A stretch of 64,000 bases of DNA, from positions 992,001 through 1,056,000 of the forward strand of contig NZ_CP133261.1 in NCBI RefSeq assembly GCF_030931715.1, in the 5' to 3' direction. A program made the translations under genes and the position numbers. The first letter of the stretch is position 1, and the number at the start of each line of letters is the position of its first letter. The notes beneath the pieces were generated by a model that made no database searches, was not told where the DNA came from, and saw nothing but the letters and a program-made list of their open reading frames with translations. Origin of the DNA: Tissierella sp. MB52-C2 (lineage in GTDB: Bacteria > Bacillota > Clostridia > Tissierellales > Tissierellaceae). Of this stretch, positions 1 to 7,551 are shown in pieces.

Positions 1-219
1 GAAGAATTCATTATTCCAGCATCAACGTGGGCAATTTTTTATGGAGAAGGTACTATGCCACATTCTATACAAGAACTTGAAAAGAGAATTGTAACTGAAT
101 GGCTTCCTACATCAGGCTATGAATATGCCAATGCACCTGATATTGAAGTATATCTATCAGCAGATCCCCAAGATGCAAAGTTTGAAGTATGGATACCTGT
201 TATAAAAAAACATAATTAA
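1..219 (+). CDS. C-terminal end of a GyrI-like effector-binding domain protein (partial)
   Basis: This is the last 72 codons of a gene that enters from the left edge, open from base 1 to the TAA at 217-219. The residues around IPASTWAIFYGEG, the segment IVTEWLPTSGYEY and the end VWIPVIKK match the C-terminal half of GyrI-like (AraC effector-binding) domains, which bind small ligands or drugs. In family members this domain often follows an AraC or MerR-type DNA-binding domain, but that part lies outside the window, so whether it is a regulator or a stand-alone ligand-binding protein cannot be told. A second GyrI-like protein occurs at 946-1935. Confidence 0.75.
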   Translation, partial: EEFIIPASTWAIFYGEGTMPHSIQELEKRIVTEWLPTSGYEYANAPDIEVYLSADPQDAKFEVWIPVIKKHN

Positions 220-232
220 TATACAATTGCGG

Positions 233-385
233 TGTTGTCACTTTTGGCAATGCTTCCTCGTGGCACTTGTTGTACTTCTTGACAAGTCCACGGAACATAC
301 TGTCATAATTGACCGACACTTTAGGATAGCCTTTCTGATTGAGAAACAGAAAATTGCCATACCCGTCAACAATGATAGGTTTTGT
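233..385 (-). pseudogene. Relic of a tyrosine integrase (conjugative transposon type)
   Basis: Read on the minus strand, this stretch encodes IIVDGYGNFLFLNQKGYPKV, continuing to SMFRGLVKKYN and ending with LPKVTTP. In integrases of Tn916/Tn1549-type elements this kind of sequence lies just before the RHTF-type catalytic box. Here the frame is lost after the KVTTP residues, and an in-frame TGA stands about 8 codons before IVDG. No catalytic arginine or tyrosine box remains. It is a fragment marking a former conjugative element on the left of the window. Confidence 0.6.
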
Positions 386-457
386 CCCTCGGGGGCTTCA
401 TCCCCTTTTCTGAATTAGCCTTGAAAAAGCGGTTTTTCTCATTTATGAGAATAGGGG

Positions 458-664
458 TTGATGTTATCGAAAGTGCTAGAGAATCGAAGGTATTCGTGGT
501 ATGATTATAATGATGGTGTTGTTATGAAGGTAAACAGGAATATTGAGATTGACGCACTTGCCTTGTCTGATAGTGCGGTTGAGGTTTTGAAAAACAAGAC
601 ACTTAATAATCGGCTGATTGGTGAATTGCTATCCCATGTGGATTTTCAGCAGTTGAGGATATGA
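458..664 (+). CDS. Small unknown protein, possibly a mobile-element remnant
   Basis: A 68-codon frame, or 46 codons if translation begins at the internal ATG at 524. The protein is mainly helical in composition (NIEIDALALSDSAVEVLKN). Its TGA overlaps the ATG of the next frame in an ATGA arrangement at 661-664, which suggests translational coupling. I do not recognise the family. The position between an integrase relic and a MerR gene, and a base composition richer in GC than the genes after 3 kb, fit a leftover from a conjugative element. Confidence 0.35.
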   Translation: MMLSKVLENRRYSWYDYNDGVVMKVNRNIEIDALALSDSAVEVLKNKTLNNRLIGELLSHVDFQQLRI

Positions 665-846
665 AGGATTTTGTACAATCATATATGGAAAATAGAAAAA
701 CACAGTTTGAAGCCGTGGCAAAGTTTCATAAGTTATGCAAACAGCTACAGCTTAATGTCACGAAGCTGGCGGATGAAGAACAGCGAGTAATGATGAAGGC
801 TTTGGAGCGTTCTCCGTTGGCAAAGTGTGGTGGGCGGAGGAAGTAG
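661..846 (+). CDS. Small unknown basic protein coupled to the preceding frame
   Basis: A 61-codon frame whose ATG overlaps the stop of the previous small frame (ATGA), so the two are probably translated together. The product is lysine- and glutamine-rich with predicted helices (FVQSYMENRKTQFEAVAKF) and a basic end (KCGGRRK). No domain was recognised. The stop lies 43 bases upstream of a MerR-type promoter. It could be a real accessory gene of a conjugative element or a chance survivor of decay. Confidence 0.35.
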   Translation: MKDFVQSYMENRKTQFEAVAKFHKLCKQLQLNVTKLADEEQRVMMKALERSPLAKCGGRRK

Positions 847-889
847 GGGAAATAATCATAGCAAGCAAAACAAAAAATGGTTTTTCCTC

Positions 890-920
890 TTGACACGAAC
901 ACCGTGTCGTACTTTATACT
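890..920 (+). promoter_or_regulatory. MerR-type promoter with 19-bp spacer and operator dyad
   Basis: TTGACA at 890-895 and TATACT at 915-920 are separated by 19 bases, longer than the usual 17 and typical of MerR-activated promoters. The spacer region holds a perfect inverted repeat, GACACG at 892-897 and CGTGTC at 903-908 around AACAC. The promoter fires into the MerR gene starting at 946, so autoregulation by that protein is likely. Confidence 0.75.
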
Positions 921-945
921 TGTTTTGAAGGGAGATGCAAAGACA

Positions 946-1935
946 ATGAATCAAATGCAGACCGTCGGCACAGTATCGAAAAATCTTGGTATATCAAGCC
1001 GTATGCTCCGTTATTACGAGCAAATCGGCTTGATTGAAAGCCAACGCATGGAAAATTATGCCTACAGGGTTTACGATGAAGATACAATACGCCGACTTCG
1101 CCAAATCATCATACTGCGAAAACTCCGTGTACCTGTCAAGCAAATTCGCGAGATATTTAGCAATAGTGATGCTGTGAATGTGATAGAGATATTCGAGCGC
1201 AATATAAGCGAATTAGACGAGCAGATTACAGCCTTATCAACAGTTAAGTCTATACTTAGCCGTCTTGTTCATGAATTGCATGAAAAAGCGAATATGCGAT
1301 TACAGCTTGATTATTTAAGTGATAATTCTGTATTTGCCCTTGTGGACAGCATTTCCCTCCCAAAAAACATATTGCAGGAGGAAAAATCAATGGATGACCT
1401 TAACAAGGCAAATGAAAGTTTAAGCAAGCTAAAGGATAGCGACGTGCGGATAGTTTACTTGCCGCCAATGACAGTAGCTGCTGCATACGCTTCAGGGGAA
1501 GCCGAATACGGCGTGGGACCAGAAGCAACCGGCATGATAGAGCAATTTGTATACGGAACGGGATTGCTAAAAATTAAACCCGATGCCAGAGGGATGGGTT
1601 TTGACTGTTCTAGAGAAAATTTAAAAGTCGAAATCGGAGTTACTCCAACAGCATATGAGGCGTGGGTATCCATTCCAGATGATATGGAAGTAAAGCCACC
1701 TTTAGTTAAAAAGACTTTTGGTGGAGGAATGTATGCCGCCCATGTACTAAGAGATTGGAGTTTTCAGGACTGGCGTTTGCTCCAAGAATGGGTTAAGACA
1801 AGCAAAAAGTATGAAGAAGCCGAAGGGCCTTGCTTCGAGGAAGTATTAAATTATTATAACCTTATGGAAAACGGCGCGAAAATGGAAGATACGCAGCTTG
1901 ATTTGCTGTTACCTATTAAGGAAATAACAGAGTAA
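946..1935 (+). CDS. MerR-family transcriptional regulator with GyrI-like ligand-binding domain
   Basis: The start at 946 is chosen because GAAGGGA lies 12 bases upstream and because a longer frame from 877 would contain the promoter itself. Residues about 1-70 form a MerR winged helix (TVGTVSKNLGISSRMLRYYEQ region), followed by a dimerisation helix. Residues from about 165 to the end form a GyrI-like effector domain (VYLPPMTVAAAYASG, then EAWVSIPDD and GGGMYAAHV). Such proteins bind hydrophobic cations or other small molecules and untwist 19-bp-spaced promoters. The next gene begins 11 bases downstream, so it is probably in the same transcript. Confidence in the class is high; the ligand is unknown. 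Confidence 0.88.
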   Translation: MNQMQTVGTVSKNLGISSRMLRYYEQIGLIESQRMENYAYRVYDEDTIRRLRQIIILRKLRVPVKQIREIFSNSDAVNVIEIFERNISELDEQITALSTVKSILSRLVHELHEKANMRLQLDYLSDNSVFALVDSISLPKNILQEEKSMDDLNKANESLSKLKDSDVRIVYLPPMTVAAAYASGEAEYGVGPEATGMIEQFVYGTGLLKIKPDARGMGFDCSRENLKVEIGVTPTAYEAWVSIPDDMEVKPPLVKKTFGGGMYAAHVLRDWSFQDWRLLQEWVKTSKKYEEAEGPCFEEVLNYYNLMENGAKMEDTQLDLLLPIKEITE

Positions 1936-1946
1936 GGAATGATAAA

Positions 1947-2839
1947 ATGAGCATACATCACGGCGGGACAGTAGCGCTGAAACCAATCAGTGAAGTTGCA
2001 AAATTCCAAAAAAATTTGATACCAGCGAATATACCCGAGGTTTATGCACTGAAACCCATTTTTGAAAATGTTGCAAGGGAAGAAAATATACGAAACGGCG
2101 TTATTGCCTTTAGAGATTTTATATATTTATTTTTTGACCGCTTAATCTCAGACGGGCATTTATTTGCCAAGCCGCCAAAAAAACCGAAAAGCATGACAGA
2201 CTATCCGTTTTTGCATAATGTTACAAACCTGTTAGTTGACATAGGTTATCATAGCAAACTGGCTGAAAACGGCGATTCATTATTGATAACTGAAATACCG
2301 TTATTTACCGCCTCAGTTGATGAGAATGGGAAAAGAACAAAGCCTAAAATCCCTGCTTCTAATCAAATTGAATGTTTGCGGTTTTTAGCCCTTTGCGGTT
2401 TTGATTTTACTGGTATTGATTTAGAAGCAAAGACACTTAGTATTTCGGAAGTACAATTGTTAGAAGTGTCATATCCGAATAATCCCATCTTGCTGACTGG
2501 GTTAAAAGCCATGTCAATTGCAGATATAGAACTGCGAAGGGGAAGAAGGTATTGGAACGACAATAATCTTTTGCGGTGCGATTACAGGCTGTTAAAAGCA
2601 GAAGATACGGACATACTCCATGTTTTGAAAGATTTTTTACATCCGTTACCCGAAAAAATTCAAAAGTTTGCCTTAAAATTACATCAGCGTTATACAGATA
2701 TGGAGATGACTTGCGTAATGAATGCTGTCAGGGCGGGTGTCAGGGGATTCGTATACCTTTGGATGACTTAATACTTAATATCAGCAAGGATATTGAAACA
2801 TGGCTTGATAATGAGATGCCGAGTTCATTAAGAAAATAA
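1947..2839 (+). pseudogene. Frameshifted unknown protein downstream of the MerR gene
   Basis: The main frame (MSIHHGGTVALKPISEV...) runs 274 codons to 2771, but its last residues (AGVRGFVYLWMT) look out of frame. In a second frame the sequence GGCQGIRIPLDDLILNI through TWLDNEM continues to a stop at 2839, and this reads like the natural C-terminus of the family. The region between appears to have lost several dozen codons as well as a base. The product resembles an uncharacterised Clostridia protein that often follows MerR regulators, from memory of the family only. I call it a broken gene. It could still make a truncated protein. Confidence 0.55.
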
Positions 2840-3101
2840 ACAATCTGCCGTGAATTGCTTGCTTTTCTGTTCGCTTATGAATAGCGGGATTTTCTACAGA
2901 AATAAAAATGGATGTTTCCGATTGTAAAAATAAGACCAATAGAGTACTAATGCTTATTGCATATGTATTTTATTGGTCAATATATTTAGATATGGTATAA
3001 TCTATCTAATAGTACTTTGGGCAATATAGATGGCATATGTGGATGAAAGAGATGTATGAAGAGAATATAGAGTATGCTGTTTTAAGAAGGAGGATTGCTT
3101 T
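2840..3101 (+). promoter_or_regulatory. Promoter region for the CD3324-type gene, with an inverted repeat at the -35 box
   Basis: No gene is seen here. TTGGTC at 2973-2978 and TATAAT at 2996-3001 are 17 bases apart and form a plausible sigma-A promoter. GACCAATA near 2934-2941 and TATTGGTC at 2971-2978 form an 8-bp inverted repeat whose right arm covers the -35 box, so it may be an operator or an upstream hairpin. The transcript would start near 3008 and carry a leader of about 200 bases with a short leader ORF at 3102. Confidence 0.5.
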
Positions 3102-3128
3102 ATGAGAAAATATGTTATTTTTGCATAG
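3102..3128 (+). CDS. Leader peptide MRKYVIFA upstream of the CD3324-type gene
   Basis: An 8-codon frame, MRKYVIFA then TAG, with an excellent ribosome binding site (AAGGAGG at 3087-3093). Its last codons lie in the 5' arm of a long stem. A second leader with the same layout and the same last two residues (FA) occurs at 3617. Such short, well-translated frames in front of a hairpin-masked gene are the hallmark of translational attenuation (as with erm and cat leaders), but what would stall the ribosome here is unknown. Confidence 0.5.
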   Translation: MRKYVIFA

Positions 3129-3203
3129 CATTGGCTATTGCAATTTAATTGAAGAATTTAATTTGTTGTAGCTAGTGCTATTCCTAAAAAATATAATTTT
3201 AGG
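3125..3203 (+). promoter_or_regulatory. Attenuator hairpins masking the ribosome binding site of the CD3324-type gene
   Basis: Bases 3125-3143 can pair with 3163-3181 over 19 positions with a single mismatch if G-U pairs are allowed. Bases 3183-3189 (CCTAAAA) pair perfectly with 3197-3203 (TTTTAGG), which hides the start of the Shine-Dalgarno sequence AGGAGGG at 3201-3207. The 5' arm of the first stem overlaps the end of the leader frame, so a ribosome there would change the folding. Confidence 0.5.
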
Positions 3204-3211
3204 AGGGCAAA

Positions 3212-3496
3212 ATGAGCTATAAAAGAGCAGAGGATATTCTGCCGGCAGAAATCATAGAATTAATTCATAATTACGTTGATGGAGAATACATATATATTCC
3301 TAGAAAAGATAATAATAGACGGGAATGGGGAGAAAAAACCAATATTCGTAATGAACTAGAAATACGAAATCAACAAATATATGTTGATTATCAACAAGGA
3401 TATAAAATTATAGAATTAGCTGAGAAATACTTTTTATCTGAAAAAAGTATACAACGTATAATCCTTAAAATGAAAAAAACAGTTAGAGAAAAATAG
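3212..3496 (+). CDS. CD3324-type small helix-turn-helix protein
   Basis: A 94-residue protein. Residues about 55-90 (YVDYQQGYKIIELAEKYFL then SEKSIQRIILKMKK) form a helix-turn-helix like that of Mor and resolvase C-terminal domains. The N-terminal part (AEDILPAEIIELIHNYVDG and YIYIPRK) is the signature of a small family annotated CD3324 in Clostridia. It is presumed to bind DNA; target unknown. The gene lies behind a leader peptide and two hairpins, so its expression is likely conditional. A GC-rich inverted repeat with a T-rich tail follows the stop. Confidence 0.7.
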   Translation: MSYKRAEDILPAEIIELIHNYVDGEYIYIPRKDNNRREWGEKTNIRNELEIRNQQIYVDYQQGYKIIELAEKYFLSEKSIQRIILKMKKTVREK

Positions 3497-3535
3497 GTCA
3501 ATGCACTTTGAGTGCATTGGCTTATTCTTTTTTCT
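3497..3535 (+). terminator. Rho-independent terminator after the CD3324-type gene
   Basis: CAATGCACT and AGTGCATTG form a 9-bp stem with a 3-base loop just after the stop codon, followed by a T-rich stretch (CTTATTCTTTTTT). Confidence 0.7.
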
Positions 3536-3616
3536 AAAAAAGTTTGAGGTAGAAATACAATGTAAAAAAGATTAAGATAGACACAGAAATGAAAGAAGAC
3601 TTAAGGAGGGAAAAGT

Positions 3617-3643
3617 ATGGGTACACCTATCTACTTTGCATAG
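3617..3643 (+). CDS. Leader peptide MGTPIYFA upstream of the DUF1062 gene
   Basis: An 8-codon frame, MGTPIYFA then TAG, preceded by TAAGGAGGG. It ends in the same FA-stop and the same GCATAG bases as the leader at 3102, and the bases after it (GGCTATTGCAA) are also shared. The two leaders differ in the first residues, so the shared end and shared fold are what seem to be kept. Confidence 0.5.
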   Translation: MGTPIYFA

Positions 3644-3712
3644 CCAAGGCTATTGCAAATAAATAATATAAGACATGTAATAGCCTTTGAATATCTTTGA
3701 TAAACAAAGGAG
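3638..3712 (+). promoter_or_regulatory. Mutually exclusive hairpins before the DUF1062 gene
   Basis: AAGGCTATT at 3646-3654 pairs perfectly with AATAGCCTT at 3679-3687. CCTTTG at 3684-3689 pairs with CAAAGG at 3705-3710, hiding the ribosome binding site AAAGGAG. The two stems share bases 3684-3687, so only one can form. A local hairpin (GCATAGCC with GGCTATTGC, 3638-3656) overlaps the leader stop and competes with the first stem. The arrangement is a switch in principle; which state is on is an inference I leave open. Confidence 0.5.
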
Positions 3713-3718
3713 TGCAAA

Positions 3719-4279
3719 ATGGGCTATTTAAGAAAATTTGAATATAAGATTATGCAAAAAGATTCATATAAAATCATTCGCAATTGTTCTGGATGTGGAT
3801 GTAAAGCGACATATATAAATACAAATAAATTTAGAGTGAATGCTAATGGAAAATACTTAGATGTATGGTTGATTTATCATTGTGAAAAATGCAAGTATAC
3901 TTATAATTTAAGTATTTATGAACGAATAAAAGTAACTGATATTTCTAAGATTGAGTATGAAAAATTTTTAATGAATGATTTGCAGTTTGCTTTAGACTAT
4001 GGAAAAGACAAACAGTTATTTCTAAAGAATAAAGCTGATATTGATTGGGCAAGTATAGATTACTATATTGTTGGAGATGATATGAATTTTAAAAAAGGAG
4101 ATTATATAGCTATATATAATCCTCAGCAATTAAAGATTCGGACAGATAGGCTCCTTGCCAATATACTACACATACCAAGAAGTAAGGTCAAATTATTAGA
4201 AAGAGATGGAACTATAGAAATAATGTATAATTGTTTTGAAGGCAAGATAGAAATTTTAATTAAAGAAGAATTTATATGA
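3719..4279 (+). CDS. DUF1062 family protein with N-terminal zinc-binding cysteines
   Basis: A 186-residue protein with the layout of DUF1062: an N-terminal zinc ribbon with CSGCGC near residues 24-29 and CEKCKYTY near residues 55-62, followed by KFRVNANGKYLDVWLIYHC-type family residues and a C-terminal helix-turn-helix-like part (LLANILHIPRSKVKLLERDG). The family is uncharacterised; zinc binding is inferred from the paired cysteines. The gene has its own leader peptide and hairpins and follows the CD3324-type gene, whose terminator separates them. Both genes sharing the same unusual leader design suggests a common signal. Confidence 0.75.
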   Translation: MGYLRKFEYKIMQKDSYKIIRNCSGCGCKATYINTNKFRVNANGKYLDVWLIYHCEKCKYTYNLSIYERIKVTDISKIEYEKFLMNDLQFALDYGKDKQLFLKNKADIDWASIDYYIVGDDMNFKKGDYIAIYNPQQLKIRTDRLLANILHIPRSKVKLLERDGTIEIMYNCFEGKIEILIKEEFI

Positions 4280-4995
4280 ATATAGTTTTAATATAATCCT
4301 AATTCAATGTGATAGTAGGGGATATAATATATGGAAAAAAGTTTGAATTATTATTCCGACACTATAAATAGAGATAAATTGAGAGTATGGAAAGCTTATG
4401 CTAGCCATTCTCTTTTTTTATATGAAACTATTTTTGCTTTTAGGAGATGGGAGATAGATTTGGACTAGTAGGATAATTTAATAATACTGGTTTAAATCTA
4501 TGGAAATGGGAATAAACTTATTAAGGTCACAAATTATCTCTAATTAGAGGAAAACATATCTAGTTAGAGATAATTTAATGAGGAGAGATCAAAGATAATG
4601 AGGTGGCTTTGTGCCAAAGACAGAACTCAAGATGAACAAGAAAATATATTAAATTATATGAAAAAGTTTGGGGGCTAGAATATGAAAAGAAAGATAAAAG
4701 ATAGAGTAACAGGCTTTAGAAGGAAGGATGGAGCAGGAGTAAATTTAGTTAGGGTTTTAGGGCATAATACAATTGAAACTTTTGATTGCTAATAAATACT
4801 TAAACATTGAAAACAACAACCTTAGAGAGGATTAAATAGATGTTTAGTCCTCTCTAAAATTATATCTAAAAAATTTGTTAAAGGTAGTCATTATTGGAAT
4901 GAAAGAAAATATAAGCTATAATTAAAAAAGAGATAACTAAGTTATTTCTAAAGCAGTTTTTTCAAAAAATACATTATGATAATAAGAGGGATAAT
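4280..4995. other. Gene-poor stretch with decayed fragments
   Basis: About 700 bases hold no intact gene except the pirin fragment listed separately. A 45-codon frame at 4331-4468 (MEKSLNYYSDTINRD...) has no convincing family. Another short frame starts near 4599 (MRWLCAKDRTQ...). An inverted repeat of about 13 bp (AGAGAGGATTAAA with GTTTAGTCCTCTCT) near 4825-4855 resembles a terminator without a clear T tract. Confidence 0.4.
4682..4792 (+). pseudogene. N-terminal fragment of a pirin-family gene
   Basis: The 36-codon frame reads MKRKIKDRVTGFRRKDGAG then VNLVRVLGHNTIETFD and stops. This matches the first residues of pirin-family cupins, which continue with a DPFLLLD-type segment and HPHRG metal ligands. 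Both are missing here. Only the beginning of the gene survives, ending abruptly at TGC TAA. Confidence 0.6.
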
Positions 4996-5934
4996 ATGTG
5001 TACAGGTATAAAAATAAATTATGAAGATGGCTGTGTCATGGGGAGGACAATGGATTATGAAGTTCCTCTAAATTACAATGTAATCTATTTACCAAAAAAA
5101 TATAATATTTGTAATGATTTAATGGGCAATCCATTGTATTCAAAATATAAGACATTAGGTCTATGTTTTGAAAATCGAGACCCATTGAAAGACGGTATAA
5201 ATGAATATGGATTAATGGGGATTACCAATGCTTTTTCAGGGTTCAATCTTTATTCTAATCAAACTAAATCAGAAAAGCTTAATATTTCTAGCTTTAATTA
5301 CTTAAACTATGCACTTACAAACTACAAATCTGTAGAGGAATTAATTGAAGACTTACCAAATATTCATATGTCTGCTAAAGATCATAGGGGAGAAAATATA
5401 ATATCACCAGATTTTCATTTTATGTTTGCCGATTCTACTAAAAGGTGCATTGTTATTGAACCTAGAAAAGGGAAATTGATATACTATGAAAATCCATATG
5501 ATGTAATGACAAATTCACCGAGATTTGAATCTCATGTTAGAAGACTGAATCAAATTTTAGATTTAGATAATCTTGAAGATTTTAACTCTGCTAAAGATTT
5601 GCCAGGAGGTTATGATCCTATTTCTAGGTTTATTAAAGCATTTTATCTAACTAAAATGAATATTAAGCCCAATAGTGCTAAAGAGGCACTTTCATACTCT
5701 TATAATATAATGGGTGCAATGACTATGCCAAATGGATTTGTTAAAAATAAAAAGTATGATTACGCTACTTATACTAGATATATTTGCTCCTATGATTCAA
5801 AAAACAAACTACTAACTGTAAAATCTAATACTAATCCAACTGTTTATCAGTTAGGATTTGAAGATATAGAAGATAAGGATACAAGACAAGCGTTTTTTTT
5901 AGATACAGATTTTATCGTAGAAAAGTTAAAATAA
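4996..5934 (+). CDS. Choloylglycine hydrolase-family (linear amide) hydrolase
   Basis: A 312-residue enzyme of the N-terminal-nucleophile hydrolase family that includes bile salt hydrolase and penicillin V acylase. Removal of the initiator Met exposes Cys2 (MCTGIKI), the catalytic nucleophile; R17 and D20 in MGRTMDYE, the ITNAFSGFN segment and the MTNSPRFESH asparagine are the other expected active-site positions. It cleaves amide bonds of conjugated bile acids, acyl-homoserine lactones or penicillin V; the substrate cannot be read from the sequence. There is no signal peptide, so it is cytoplasmic. The length matches the family (about 320). AAGAGGG precedes the start. It appears to be transcribed alone. 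Confidence 0.85.
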   Translation: MCTGIKINYEDGCVMGRTMDYEVPLNYNVIYLPKKYNICNDLMGNPLYSKYKTLGLCFENRDPLKDGINEYGLMGITNAFSGFNLYSNQTKSEKLNISSFNYLNYALTNYKSVEELIEDLPNIHMSAKDHRGENIISPDFHFMFADSTKRCIVIEPRKGKLIYYENPYDVMTNSPRFESHVRRLNQILDLDNLEDFNSAKDLPGGYDPISRFIKAFYLTKMNIKPNSAKEALSYSYNIMGAMTMPNGFVKNKKYDYATYTRYICSYDSKNKLLTVKSNTNPTVYQLGFEDIEDKDTRQAFFLDTDFIVEKLK

Positions 5935-5970
5935 CAAAGAGTTCGGAATCAATAGAAAAAAGGTTCTAGA

Positions 5971-6108
5971 GTGTTGATAAACGAATTCGAATATTATGGA
6001 TTTCTAAGATTTATGTATCATTTTGAAGGTATAATTAAGGAAGATTATGTGAAATTAGAGGAAGAAATTTTCAAAGATATGTCCGTAGACAAAAAAATGA
6101 TGATGTAA
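5971..6108 (+). CDS. Short frame of unknown worth after the hydrolase
   Basis: A 45-codon GTG-started frame (VLINEFEYYGFLRFMYHFEG...) with an acidic helical C-terminal half (KLEEEIFKDM). There is no clear ribosome binding site and no recognised family. It ends 25 bases before a strong terminator. It may be a relic of a longer gene. Confidence 0.2.
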   Translation: MLINEFEYYGFLRFMYHFEGIIKEDYVKLEEEIFKDMSVDKKMMM

Positions 6109-6133
6109 AGAAATATTGAGAAAATAAAGATTT

Positions 6134-6162
6134 AAAAAGCTCTTTTTAGAAAGAGCTTTTTA
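6134..6162 (+). terminator. Rho-independent terminator
   Basis: AAAAAGCTCTTT and AAAGAGCTTTTT form a 12-bp stem around a TTAG loop; the 3' arm ends in a T run. Confidence 0.8.
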
Positions 6163-6226
6163 AAAATAGATAAATAGAATATACTATTGCAAAGAAATGA
6201 AATTGTAAAAACTGAGGTGAAATATA

Positions 6227-7129
6227 ATGTTTAATTCAGCATATGGAGTGATTATTAATGATGAGATTAATTGTCCCAATAATAAGTATATTAAGCATTT
6301 TCTTTGGACTAGCTATTTTCATGATAGCGAAATAATAAGCATAAAATTAGAAAGAAAATCTAATCAGCTTGTTTTGCTAATTGAATCTATTTATGATATT
6401 GATAAGGATTGGGGTAAGCTTGAAGGAAGTAGAAAAGAAAAAAGAAAATATATGCAAGATAATAACAATCGATATATATATAAATTATGTTTTAATGAAT
6501 GTATGTTTTTCAATCATGAATCTTATGATGGTTCTAATGATTTTATCTTTTGCTATTTTAAACGGTCAGCTAAACTTAAGATGATTGAGAAAAATACAGG
6601 TAAAGAAAAATATCATTTAAGAATTGTTACATCGGGTGGATATATAGATATCATATTTTCTGAATTTGTAATAAAAAAAGTCGAGGGAAGAATAGTTATA
6701 AAGGACAAGCAGATTAAGAATTATAAAATTCAGTGGTTAGAGAAATTAGCTAACTATTTAGAAGGCTACTTTATGAGAGAAAATAATGAAGTTGATGATG
6801 AAAAATTGAAAAGAAATCTATTTGAAGGAGACGATATGGAAAGGTGTATTGCACTATATTATTTTTTGAACTATACCAATGAATCTATAATTAAGTATGC
6901 TTATGACATATTAGATTTAGATAAAGATTATTACGAACTATCTAGAAGTTATGCTATTACTGCTATTGGGCAACAAGGAAGCAAAAAAGATATTCCTATA
7001 TTAATAGAAGAATATTTGGATATTGAAAGAAAGTATAGTAGAGAAGAAGAATATTATGGGAATGCACTTTTGAGCAAAAGACATGTAATGGATGCAATAG
7101 AAATGATAAATTATTGTAATATGGTATAA
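6227..7129 (+). CDS. Unknown 300-residue protein, possibly with HEAT-like C-terminal part
   Basis: No family is recognised with confidence. The N-terminal half has alternating beta strands with a HDSEI motif near residue 32 (FHDSEIISIKLE), a pattern often seen in small bacterial proteins of the immunity or DUF class. The C-terminal half (from about residue 205, DDMERCIALYYFL... through AITAIGQQGSKKDIPILIEEYLD) looks like two or three HEAT-type helical hairpins. The gene stands alone between a terminator and a long non-coding stretch. GAGGTG lies before the start. It is cytoplasmic and acidic to neutral. Confidence 0.55.
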   Translation: MFNSAYGVIINDEINCPNNKYIKHFLWTSYFHDSEIISIKLERKSNQLVLLIESIYDIDKDWGKLEGSRKEKRKYMQDNNNRYIYKLCFNECMFFNHESYDGSNDFIFCYFKRSAKLKMIEKNTGKEKYHLRIVTSGGYIDIIFSEFVIKKVEGRIVIKDKQIKNYKIQWLEKLANYLEGYFMRENNEVDDEKLKRNLFEGDDMERCIALYYFLNYTNESIIKYAYDILDLDKDYYELSRSYAITAIGQQGSKKDIPILIEEYLDIERKYSREEEYYGNALLSKRHVMDAIEMINYCNMV

Positions 7130-7458
7130 GTGTTACCAATATTTATCAGCATGAAGTATAATGTAAATCAGAAGGTGATTTAGTAGATCAATATATGGAA
7201 TGCAACAGCATTATCTGAAATAATTATGCATGGTATTGGTGATGTTTTTAGTGTGAACAGTAACATTTTATGATTAGAATAATTGTGAAACCGCTCTATT
7301 GTCAATTTATACTGTATTAACTTTCATGAAAATGTAAAACCTGAAAAAGATTGATTCTAAGCTATGTCAAAGAATTTTGACGGTCTAAAAACAGCTAATG
7401 GAAAAGCATTTTAATAATCAACTGTAGATTATTATAAACAAATTAGAAGTATTATAGC
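7130..7458. other. Non-coding stretch, no gene seen
   Basis: AT-rich sequence with stop codons in every frame. Fragments such as INIWNATALSEIIMHGIGD (near 7192) hint at a decayed gene, but no family was recognised. Confidence 0.4.
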
Positions 7459-7487
7459 AAAAACGGAGAATTAATTCTCCGTTTTTT
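7459..7487 (+). terminator. Rho-independent terminator before the ABC-F gene
   Basis: AAAACGGAGAA and TTCTCCGTTTT form an 11-bp stem with a TTAA loop, followed by further T residues. Confidence 0.8.
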
Positions 7488-7515
7488 GTTTTGTATGTCC
7501 AATATATGTTATAAT
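7486..7515 (+). promoter_or_regulatory. Likely promoter of the ABC-F / topB operon
   Basis: TTGTTT at 7486-7491 and TATAAT at 7510-7515 are 18 bases apart. The -35 box overlaps the tail of the preceding terminator, a compact arrangement. Transcription would begin about 30 bases before the start codon at 7552. Confidence 0.5.
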
Positions 7516-7551
7516 ATTAAGTTAGAAAAACTTAAACGAAAGGGTAATATT

